From the NCBI GenBank assembly GCA_013399875.1, contig VXAZ01000469.1:483848-547847 (forward strand): DNA of 64,000 bases. Direction: 5' to 3'. The DNA is from Gymnorhina tibicen. Lineage: Eukaryota; Chordata; Aves; Passeriformes; Artamidae. Positions 22,145 through 32,000 of this stretch are shown piece by piece. Positions within the stretch are counted from its first letter, which is position 1. Each line of letters opens with the position of its first letter. Position numbers and translations under genes: made by a program. The notes below the pieces were generated by a model. It made no database searches and was not told the DNA's origin. It saw nothing but the letters and a program-made list of their open reading frames with translations.

Positions 22145-22233
22145 CACTGTGCAGGTGCACTGTCAGTCCAGTGGGCAAATCAGCTCCCCAGCCAAGGGAG
22201 TGTTTTTACCCCTTCTTGACACGGTGTCACGCT
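22145..22233 (-). ncRNA. SNHG16: SNHG16 exon 2
   Basis: An 89-nt candidate exon. The acceptor CCTTTCTCGGTTTCAG|A is strong, and the donor is CAGTG|GTGAGAA. The acceptor lies about 70 nt past the 3' end of the first SNORD1 copy, matching the placement preferred for splicing-coupled processing of intronic C/D snoRNAs. Confidence 0.68.
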
Positions 22234-22302
22234 CTGAAACCGAGAAAGGGGACAGAGTTAGTTCACATATCAAACCATTCCTTTACCTTTGTGTCTCTAA
22301 CA

Positions 22303-22378
22303 CTGAGCCTCAGAGTTACGCTTCCACAGGGGAAAGATCAAATTCAGACAGGGATAACTTTTATCATCACTAGCTCAG
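22303..22378 (-). ncRNA. SNORD1: SNORD1-family C/D snoRNA, first copy
   Basis: A 76-nt unit on the minus strand: perfect 6-bp terminal stem CTGAGC/GCTCAG, consensus C box GTGATGA (22364-22370), 12-nt guide AGTTATCCCTGT (22348-22359), D' box CTGA (22344-22347) and D box CTGA (22310-22313). The guide is fully complementary to 28S ACAGGGATAACT in the peptidyl-transferase loop and directs 2'-O-methylation of the second G (human 28S Gm4362 in older numbering, yeast Gm2815). That is the assigned target of SNORD1/snR38, whose human copies are hosted by SNHG16. The region upstream of D gives no rRNA match I recognise. Confidence 0.92.
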
Positions 22379-22389
22379 CTTCCAGAGCG

Positions 22390-22935
22390 CCTAAAGCGCG
22401 CAGGACCACCTCAAATCGCAAATCTGTTTTTGCCCTCGTGGCTGTCACGCTCCTCAGCCGGGCGGCACCGACACCTGCGGGTACGCGTGGCTCCCCGCCC
22501 CCAGCTGTGAGAGGGAGCTCTGCCCGCCGAACGCCCGCGCCGGGGTGCTCGGAGGCTGCCCCGACAGCAGCGCCCCGGCTGAGCCGCACCCGCTGCCCAT
22601 GAAACGCTCTCCCCCAGGCGCTGCTGGGGAAGAATCGGCACAAGCGGAGTGAAACCCTGCGAGCTGAGCATCGCTCGGCCCAGCCCGCGGTACCTGGCAG
22701 GGCCGGAGCCCGCGCGGCCCAGCGCCCCCGGCCTTGCTCTCTCCATCCACCATGGCGGGGGGGGGGGGGGGCGGGCCGCTATCGCGCCCCCCCACGCAGC
22801 CCTCGAGACCTCGCCGCAACCTACGGGCGGTTCCGGCGGCGCACGGGAGTTCCCCGCACCCCCTCCCGCCGCCCCCGCGCCCCTCGAGGCCGCCGTGCCC
22901 GCGGATGGCGGCCGATGGCGGCCGCACCTACTCAC
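22390..22935. promoter_or_regulatory. SNHG16: CpG island over SNHG16 exon 1/intron 1, with a 15-G run
   Basis: Dense CpG and very high GC mark the promoter-proximal part of SNHG16. A run of 15 G residues (22757-22771) extends into GCGGG and could form a G-quadruplex on the + strand, that is, the non-template strand for no known gene. Several ATGGCGGC motifs (for example near 22904-22922) resemble YY1 sites, common at snoRNA-host and ribosomal promoters. Confidence 0.7.
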
Positions 22936-22987
22936 CACACACCGCCCTGCCGCCATGCTGCCCCAGAGACCGCGGGGAGAGGAGGGG
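22936..22987 (-). ncRNA. SNHG16: SNHG16 exon 1 with 5'TOP-like start
   Basis: The minus strand has a 14-nt uninterrupted pyrimidine run (CCCCTCCTCTCCCC) that would form a 5' terminal oligopyrimidine start, characteristic of snoRNA host genes. The donor GTGTG|GTGAGT closes a roughly 50-nt first exon. The exact start site is inferred, not observed. Confidence 0.6.
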
Positions 22988-23000
22988 TGGGTCCCGGGGG

Positions 23001-23090
23001 CTCATGGGAACTGTAGTCTTGTTCCGTGAGGGCGCATGGGAACCGTAGTCCGGCCCCCAAGGAGCGCGGGGGCTGACGGGAAGTGTAGTC
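23001..23090. promoter_or_regulatory. SNHG16: Three tandem ZNF143/Staf-type sites in the SNHG16 promoter
   Basis: Three matches to the ZNF143 (Staf) motif, in the sense GCATGGGAANTGTAGTC, lie at 23001-23018 (CTCATGGGAACTGTAGTC), 23034-23050 (GCATGGGAACCGTAGTC) and 23073-23090 (CTGACGGGAAGTGTAGTC). Spacing is about 32 and 40 bases. They sit directly upstream of the inferred SNHG16 start. The mammalian consensus on the other strand is ACTACAATTCCCAGCATGC. Confidence 0.8.
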
Positions 23091-26000
23091 CCGTCCCTCA
23101 GGAGTAAGCAGCGCTCCTGCCTCCCTCATCCCACCCATTCATGGCATTTACTAATTATTTATTAAATCTTCATGCCCCCTGCTCGCTAGGGAGACATGTA
23201 TGATTGTGCTTAGCACGCCAAATGTTTCAAAAGGCTGAACATGCATTAGCTCATGGAGGAAGGGGCTAATTAGCTGGAGATCAGAGATTAGTCAGAGGTT
23301 AGTAAACGTATGTGCCACGCTTTGAATGTGCGATGCTTCCAGGATGTGCTGTGATTGTCCTTTGCTGTTAAAACCTGATGTGTAATCCACAGGATCCTAT
23401 TTAGCTTATATATGAAACTGTAAATGGAATTGTAACTTACATATGAAACTGTGGATGATTCTATTTAGCTTGTGTATGAAGTCTGTGTGAACATTAATGA
23501 AGTGCAAACAGAACCAAGGAGAAGAAAAAGAAGAACTGCCTATATCTGCGTCCTCTCCCCAAAGGTTTCTCCATCCCTGTGGCAAAAAGCTCCAGCGAAG
23601 GGAACTGGAAAGCCCACAAACCGGAATGTGAGAGCAGCCAAGCCTGAGCACAGCTGACAGCCCCAGTGCCACCCCTGAAACATCCGGGGAGCGCGGCTTC
23701 GCGGTCCCTTGGGGAGTTTGGATCCAAGGTGTGCTCGTGGAAACCTGCCAGGTTCCCACATTCCCTTTGCTCTCCGGAATCGCCCGTGCTGTTTCTTAAA
23801 GTTCCTTTTAAAAAGCCAACAGGTGGCAGGAAGCTTTAAAAAGAAAAAAAAAGTGCAAGAAGTCTGTAGAGAGATGCCAGCGTGCTGTTGTCAATAGGCT
23901 GCTTCCAGCACAAGCAGCTGGCTGTGAGCGTTCCCCAGCCTCCTGTGCCCAACGCTAGATGCAGAAAGCCTGGGCACTGTCCTGGCAGGGAAGAGCAGCC
24001 TGCAGAGAGTCCTGGGCTCTGACATGAGGACACAGGAGCCTTCCTGCCCCGCAGGAGCCTGTGGAACGAGCGTTCGGCCCGGGAGGAAGGCGGATGATGG
24101 CCCAGAGCAGCAGCAGGTAACACGGCCTTCGCTGAGGCAGCCTTTGCTCCGCGAAGGTTTGGCTGGCGATCCGCCCGGCTGCTTTTAGCTCCCTAAATAA
24201 CCAAATATAACCCATCTAATTCAACTAGAATGAGCCCTTTAAGGCCCCAAGGGAGGCAAGCTTTAAAAAAAATAAAACAACTAAAATCCCCTCTGTGCAG
24301 AGTTCAGATCCTGGAAGGAGAGAAGATGTAACTTGGATGCGCTGAGGGATTTGCCACCGCCTTGGCTTTTGGGTGGAAGCTGCTCAGCCCACAGAGCCCG
24401 TGTGTGCCTATAAAAGGATAAGCTCTGCCAGGTACCAAGTAATGAATGGACTCAACAATTAAAAGCTCGGGAGAACAGCATGAGCTAAGTGTGCGGTCGA
24501 TGGGCCGTAATTACTCATGGTCGGAGCGCACGGGTAATGTTTCCAGGGATATCTTGGAGTCAGAACAAAGACTCCGGGTGAAGAGGGATAGTCATTGCCT
24601 CGCCCATGCTCACGCTTTCCTCATTCTCTGCGACTTCGCCTGTGTGGGAATTAATCGAGTTCTCTCAGCTCTTCCCTTTAGAGGGCGACCATGTCCCACG
24701 GATCTCCGGTGGAGGCATGGAACCTTCACCGGGAGCTGCAGGACGAGGCAGTGCCTCCCCGAGGTCAGCAGGATGTGGTGGCTCCTCTGAGGGTCTGCGA
24801 ACCTTCCGAGATGTGAAGGAAGTTACAGCCTGGTCTGATGGTTCTGAACATGCTCTCCTTCCTCAGGCAGCTGCAGTGCTGCTCCCAAGGGCAATTTGGA
24901 CATAATTTGGATAGATTTCCTGTGGCCAATCTCCATCATCTTCTTGCTCCAGTCTCTGAAAGGTTGAGCAAGTAAGAAAAGCTATGAAAAGGACACGCAG
25001 AGCTGCATGTGAACTTTTGAGGGCTGCTCTCAATTGCCCTGCAGAGGATTTGGAGGGGATTGCTTCCTCCCACAAATCATATGAGAGATCAGTATCTGTC
25101 CTGCAAAGCTACAGCATTACCCTCTCCATAGAAGCCTGGGCTCAGCTGTGAGGTGTTTGGTTATCCCTAGGGCAGACAGCAGGAGAATGGGCAGAATATC
25201 TGACAGAGGAGGGAAGGATGGAAAAACAAATGGAATTCAATGGCAGAACCACTCCACTTTCAGCTGGGCTTTGATCCCATGCTCAGATTGAAGGACAAGG
25301 TCACCTCTCAGTTTTCCACTCATTTCTTCTCTTAGCTGCCTGTAAATCCCTCGAGGGAGAAACTCTCCATGCTTATTGACAATAATTTGATTTCCTCCTG
25401 ATTTCCCCTCTGCCTGCCCTGGTCCCACCGTGCAGACAAGGCTTCACAAGGCCTGGAGAAACAAAACATCTGGGGGTTCAGAGATGGTTTGCTGCAGTTA
25501 TCTTCGACATGTGGCCAGGGGGAAGCAGCCAGGGTGTTTGAACCCATTAAAAGGCCAGTTCCCCCCTGGCGACCCCAGCCCCCTGCCAGGCTTCAGTGTA
25601 CAGAGCACAAGGAGATGCTGAGGTGCAGGGATTGATGCTTGTCTCTGTCAGAAATGCTGGGTGCCCAACAAAAAACAGTCCCTTGGGGTAAGGCTGGAGA
25701 TTGCTTGCTGGTGTTTCAGACTTCCGAGAGAAAAGATCTGTACTATTTTAAAAAAAGCCTGCCACAAGGTCCTAGATCCCGGTGTCAGTTGCTTCAAATC
25801 AGTCCCCTGAAATGGCAGAAAGGCTCTTTGGAGCTCAGCAGCAGACAAGCAACATCTTCCCACACAGGACAAGGCACACTGCAAACAAAACATCCTTCCC
25901 TGCTCCTGGCAGCAAAGCTCTTAAGCCTTCATTTAATATTAAATACACGTTTAAACCTAAGCCCATTCCTCCTCGTCTCGTGTGCTTATGTAGAACTTGA

Positions 26001-29000
26001 GCAGGCTCAGGAATGCTCTGCTGTAACTGGAGGCCTGTGCACTGAATAACAAGAGCTTTTTGCTTACAGAATATCTCTGCAAAGAAGGGATGGCTTTTCT
26101 GGGATGGATTCTGCAGGTTGAGAAAAGAAAACGTTCCCTTTTCTCCTGATGGTGCAGAAGAAATGGCAGCTCCAGCCACTCAGCTGTTCCTCCTGCTTCT
26201 TCCCTTTTCTCTCAACTGAGTTTTGGGCACAGTGCAACAAAAGCCAATCTCAAGGTACTGGTTTTTGAGTGCAGCACAGAATGGATCTTGAGGAGATTGT
26301 GTCAGTGGGATAGAGTCAAGCTGATGAACACTTTGGATCCTTCAGGTCTGTGTCCCAGCCAGGCAAAGTGACCGTCTCGTCAGAACGAGCCAGATTGCAT
26401 TCCCAGCTCCTTGGAGGAGCGACCAGAACAGAGAGCACACACAAAATGTTCCAACGGCAGTGTGTGCACAGATAAATCCTGGGGCCAGACTGATGCATTT
26501 GTTGAACAGTAGCAGCAGGAATCCAGCTTCTTCATGGATGAGTATGTTTAATTAAAATATACACCCTCTGAGCATACGTGGAGATGGGAGATGTGTACAG
26601 CTACACAAATGCACCCAAAGGTAGCAGGAAAACTTTAACACTGTAAAGCTACCGAGAACAGGAGAGAGATTTCCTTTTAGGCCAAGTGAGATGAGCAAGG
26701 AAAGGAGAGTTGTCCTTGCTTTGGGCAAAGAGATGGATCCTCTCTCTATTTTCTGTGTCAGCCTGAGCGATTACAGCACAGCAAGCAGAAAGGGATTGAG
26801 TCGGTATAAAAATACGCAGGTAATATTAATGGGAAACTTCTCAGGCCCTCTTTTATCACAGCGCTTCTGTTTGCTTGGATTATTCGGCCAACCAGCCATT
26901 GGTTCAGCCATCCCCATCTGCACTGTCCTATAAGCAATATTTCCTCTATCAGGCTCAGGTACCAGAAGTATGCTGGGCACGCACGGACCAAACAAGCTTT
27001 TTCTTGCAAGTAATTAGCATAAGCTGCACCGAGGTCAAGCAGTTGTGTCAGAGCACAATGCAAATCAACATTTCTTCCTACTGCAGATGGAAAATGGAGA
27101 ATTGCAAATGCCGTATCTCCAGCTCACCTCTTGCTTCCCACTGTTTATTCCAGAGGAAGGAGATAATTGTTTTGAGCTGCTTTTGAGAATAGCATCTCTG
27201 CTGCTTTCATTGCTTAATGGGAAAGAACATGTTTAAATGATGAAAGGCCATGTTATTTCAGGACCTTTTGGATAATTTTTCTCGCCCGTGTGCAGGGAAA
27301 GCAGGCCTAATGCCTAATTTGACCAAGTCTGAAGGTAAACTGAGGCTTTTCAAGATGACAGAGGGCAGCTGATTAAAGGACAGTGGTTATTCCTCCTGCT
27401 GCCTGTAAAAAGGTTTGTTGAGAAGAGTTTCCCCATGACATCTGCTTGAAGGAGCCCTGCTGCAGGGCATCAGCCCAAGGGCCACCCAGACTCACCTCAT
27501 TTTTCCAAGAGATGTCCAAAATGAAGGCCTGGGGAATGCAGGGGCAGCGTGATTACTTATGGTACATCTCCCAGCACCTTTCCAGCCACCAACCATTCAA
27601 GGGATGCAGATTCTGAGAGCTGGAGGTCAGTTCACTGCCCCTGCTAATGGGTGTTCTCTGGAATGGAGATTTCAGTAACTCTGTTTTCCATGAACTTGCT
27701 CAGCCCGCTGTGAATCCGTAACAACCGTTCCCTCCTGTGGGGAGGAGAAGGACCAGCTTCCTTTTGTTTGCTCCGTGCCTGGCTCCTGGTAGTTTTGTTT
27801 GGTGGCCCCAAGTTCTTGTACAGGAAGAGACCATAAATGGCCTTTTCTACCCACCCTCACTGTGCAGGCAGAACTCATGGATCTACTTACCCTACCCTTG
27901 TCTTGAGGCTCGCAAGTGTGATCTGTTCAGAGTAGATCAAAGAGGGTAGTGTTGTTTTAAACCATTGTTTTCCTCCAGAATGTGATCTATCCACTTGCAG
28001 ATGGCTTTTATGGTCTCTAAAGCCTCCCGTGGATTACCCTGAGTTTGACTTTATAAACATTTTCTCTATCCCACATCCTGCTTCCACGGCATGTCTCGTA
28101 CTCACTTCTCTGTCCTTTCACTCAGTCCAAACATCCTGCAGAAAGCCTCCAGCTCTCCTGGACGGCCTTCCTCGCTCCCTTTCCCCACAGGTTGCACATA
28201 AAACTCAGCCAGCCCAACACAACCCCCAGATTCCTGGAGACCTGCCTACAAGGGAGAGGCTCACGTGCCTTCCTTTCCGATCGAGCCACCGCCACGCTGC
28301 TGCGTTGCTGTTGCTGCAAGGTCGGTCTGCCTTCAGCCATCTCTCCCCGTGCACATCTCGAGCGCTCTCCTCTCTTCCCTCAGCTGTCATCCCCTCGCTG
28401 CTGAAGGAGGTGGGCGGGAGAACAGGCACCGCGGGAGATGGCTAATCTTCCGTAGCGCTTGTGCTCGGGGATGGCAGCGCTCAGCTGCTCTGGCATCCTC
28501 CTCCACCTCTCCTCCCAAGGTCAGCGGGAGAAAGCCCCACCGTGGCTGCCTGGCACCAGCGCGTGAGCTCTGCGGCCTGGGAAGTGCTGCTGGGGGCTTG
28601 GGGGGCTGTTTGGGGGAGTTGGACATGCACCCCTTCATCCCACAAACCGGGGGCTGCACCCCGCACACTGCAGAGAGGAGGGAACTGCTGCAGCAGGACT
28701 CAGGGTAACCCCTTCTTCTGGAGGGGGCAGGACTGAGGCTTAGGGGGGTCACGGGGGTCCCTTCTGCTGGAGCAGCTGTGGGGCAGGCAAGGTGAGGCAG
28801 GGGGAACCAGGACAGCGTGGGTGGTACTGTCACAAACCGCAGCACCTGGTCTTCCAGAAGTTGCATGTGAAGTGCTGCTGACTTGGAGCAGCTGGCAAAA
28901 AAACTGGAAACAACCCCCCTCCAACCCAATCATTATTTAAACAGTATAAAGGTCTCTGTAAATGTTTAAAACAACGTGGTTGTGAGGGGAAGGAGGAAAG

Positions 29001-32000
29001 ACAAACAAGTTTGCTGTTTCAGCTTTGCAGAAACAGATCTTAATTTTTGGCAGGGTTTTATTCAACCAGAGGATCCAGCTGCTAGCCCGCTTTGGGAGGC
29101 TCCAAATTCGTAATCACTTCCCAAACACCTTCTTCCGAGAGGCTGCAGTTTGGCATGGGCACCACCTTTGATGTCTGTGTTTGGTCAGTGTCTCATGCCA
29201 TAGGATCACAGTTCATGGCCGGGGCAGCTCTGCTAGGAGTCAGTGGCTGTGAGTGCTCGCTCCCAGTGGTGTTTGTCTTTCCCAGACCTAAGATTCATGG
29301 TGGTCAAAGCTCAGCAGGAGCCAGGGAGCTCAAAGGAGCAAGGTGCTGTGTGCTGGCTGAGTGCTGGGGAATCTTTCCTACATGTGGGCAGGGCAGGAGT
29401 CAGGAGTCCCTCTGCTCCCTGAGCACCTCTCCCAGCTCCCAGCCCACTGCCCTTCCTTCCTCATCTGTCTCAGCAGCACTGCCAGCACCTGCTGCATTAC
29501 CACACCAGAAACCCTGTGTAATTCCTGTTTAAACACACAGCTGGCACCATGACTTCAACTTATTCAGCTTTTTGCTGTTGAAGAGCTGGAGCTGCATCCT
29601 GGTTCAGGTCCAGACTGAGAGGGAATTGATTTGAAGCACTGGGCATTGCGGGCTGCTGGAGATCCGTGGCTGCTCTGCAGCCTCCATGCGGATTTGACGC
29701 CCTGGGTCCCAGATCTCAAACCCTGGAGCATCAGTCCTGGAGCAGAACCATCATCAGTGTGGGCTCTCAGGGAAGGGAGGGCATCCTGCTCAGCATGAGG
29801 GAGACTTTGGACTGGGAAAAAGAGTGTTCATCCACAAGGAAGACATATGAGAACCAGATCCCTGGGGAGCAGAGGAGGACTGTACTCCCCACCAACTTGC
29901 TCAAGGTCTCAACTTGTCCCCAGCCCCCAGTCAGGGCTTGTTTCTGCCTGGTCCTACCTACTCTGCTCCTGTCCAACCAGGGAAGGAGTTTGTGCTCCTG
30001 CTCAGTCTTGTGTTTACCCTGGTGTCCTTCTGGCCCAATCCTGCTCAGCCCTATGCCCAGCTGTGGGGTGTAGATCCCCTCAGCACCCAGGGCTGGGTGG
30101 CTGCTCTCTGCTTGGAGTTGCTTTGGCCAGTGTGTGCAACCTGTAGTGCTCCAGAAATGTGCTCTGATCTCCTGTGTTTGCTCTACAGCCTCTAGAATTA
30201 CATTCCTCTGCAGATGTGGGGGGAGGATGTAAATGGAGCTTCCTCAAACAGCCAGTCCCAGCCTGGCTCTTGCTGCTTCTGTTTCTGGAGCAACCTGATC
30301 CAAAACAGAAAGACTGAGCTCAGCCAGGCTGGCTTAGCTCTTGAGCAGGGCTGCTCCTGTTGGCTGGGACTTCATGTAGTTTAGGGGGGGAAAACTCTGA
30401 AGCTATTTTCAACCAAAGCCTGAAGAGTGATGTGATGGACCAGCTGCTTGTGTGCTGTCCTGCCTCCCTGGAGTACTCTTCTACTCAAATCGGTAACTGC
30501 CCACAGACAGCACCAGGAAAAGCTGTTGCTGGGGTCTCCTTTGCTTTTCTAACTTCAGCCAGCCCCTGTGCAGAGCCTACACTGAGATAAAAGAGACTGA
30601 CACAGTGTGAAACCTTCCTCCTCTTCAGCAGATGGTGTTTGTGACAGTGGACTTTGCTTGTGTTGTTGTAGCAGAACGGCCTGGGCTAGCCAAGAAACAG
30701 AAGGAGAAGCTGCAGTCTAGGCTTGCTGGAACTGGCTTGCTGTGTAAACCTGGCCTGAAAGCCTAGATCACAAAGGAATTCTTGACTTTTCAAGGATTGG
30801 GCTTCTCTGTCATCTCCAGCTTACAAGCTAAAGCACTGTCGTGACTTGCCTGCAGTCAGCAGCTCCAGTCACTCTGAAGCGCTCCCAGCAGTCTCCCGGG
30901 AGCAGCGAGCAGGGAGGTGATGCGTGTTGCAATGTGAACTTCATGTTACCCTCACAGAAAACCTTAATGCATCTTAAGTGGGGGTAACCTGGTGTTGCTG
31001 CCTTAGGCTTTAGCAGTTCAGCGCTGCCCTGTCCTAGCTGTGAACTCTGCATGCTTCATGCCTAAAAATCCTTGTGGTCAGGGAAGCTGCCCTGACTCGA
31101 GTGAACCAGAGGTGCTACTGGCTGAGCCTGTTCCTGCATATCCTGCTAAAATGATCACTGAAAAGGTGAAGCTGAACCTCCATCAGACCCATTTCTGTCA
31201 GACTGAGACTGCTGAGCACTAACTGCAGTAGATGATTGCAAGATAAGCCTCAGTCTCAGTCAGGGTGAACGAGAAAAACATATTGCCTTCATATTGTCTG
31301 AAGGCTGCCTTCTGCACCATGACTGAGGGTGGAACCCTGTTATCAGCAAGCAGCAGGTGTCAGCTGGCGTAAGCCCTCCAAGGAACCGGCTTGCCAATAT
31401 TTCTGTCCTTATTCTATCTATCACATTCAAGATGTGAGCGAACATGGAGCAAGTGTTGCTCCTTCAGCTGAAAGGGGCAAGAAGCCACGTGCTTTAAGGC
31501 TGCTTGTGTGTCTCAGCAGGTTCCAGGCCTCCAGAAACACTTTCCTCAATTTTCTTCTGGCTACCTCTGACTATGTCCCTGCTCCCAACCCTGCCAAACC
31601 ACAGAAATCTGTGAAGAAACTGGTGAGCATGGCAGGGAAACTATGGCAGGCTCTGTCCCACATTTGGTTAATAACTGGGAAGGATATTAACCTTCATGGG
31701 GAAAGGCATTATGTTCATCTGGAAGCTCTGCTGTTCAAGCACACAGAAATCCCATGGACACAGATACCTCCACCTGCAACCCATGCTCAGCCCATGCAAC
31801 CCCTTGTGTACTTCCCTCCTTGCCAATCTGACTTTGATAGCACCAGATTTTCTCACAGCACTCGGGGACAAACTTCTCTTAGCCCTGACAAGCCTCAAAA
31901 ACTCTTTCACAGCAAGCCATGTGTGAACTTAACACGCTCCATATCAGCACCACCTACCTGCCTCTACCCTGCCTGGTTACAGTAGTGACAACAGGCCTGG

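Larger units (their letters stand above)
19636..22987 (-). ncRNA. SNHG16: SNHG16, small nucleolar RNA host gene (SNORD1 host)
   Basis: Non-coding host transcript whose introns carry box C/D snoRNAs. Evidence: (1) two SNORD1-family snoRNAs on this strand; (2) gene order and orientation match human, convergent with ST6GALNAC2; (3) a pyrimidine-rich, 5'TOP-like start on the minus strand (22974-22987) just below three ZNF143-type sites; (4) splice-flanked short exons at about 22936-22987, 22145-22233, 21014-21101, 19882-19999 and 19636-19721; (5) overlapping AATAAA signals in the last exon. The first snoRNA ends about 70 nt upstream of the exon 2 acceptor, the usual spacing for intronic C/D snoRNAs. 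The exon after the second snoRNA (about 20000-20730) is not resolved. Host identity comes from snoRNA content and synteny, because exon sequence of such genes is poorly conserved. Confidence 0.82.

Noticed and set aside
22411..22956. 181-codon minus-strand frame over the SNHG16 promoter
   Set aside because: It spans the CpG island, intron 1 and the exon 1 donor of a non-coding host gene; Ala/Gly/Arg-rich composition is what CpG islands give by chance.
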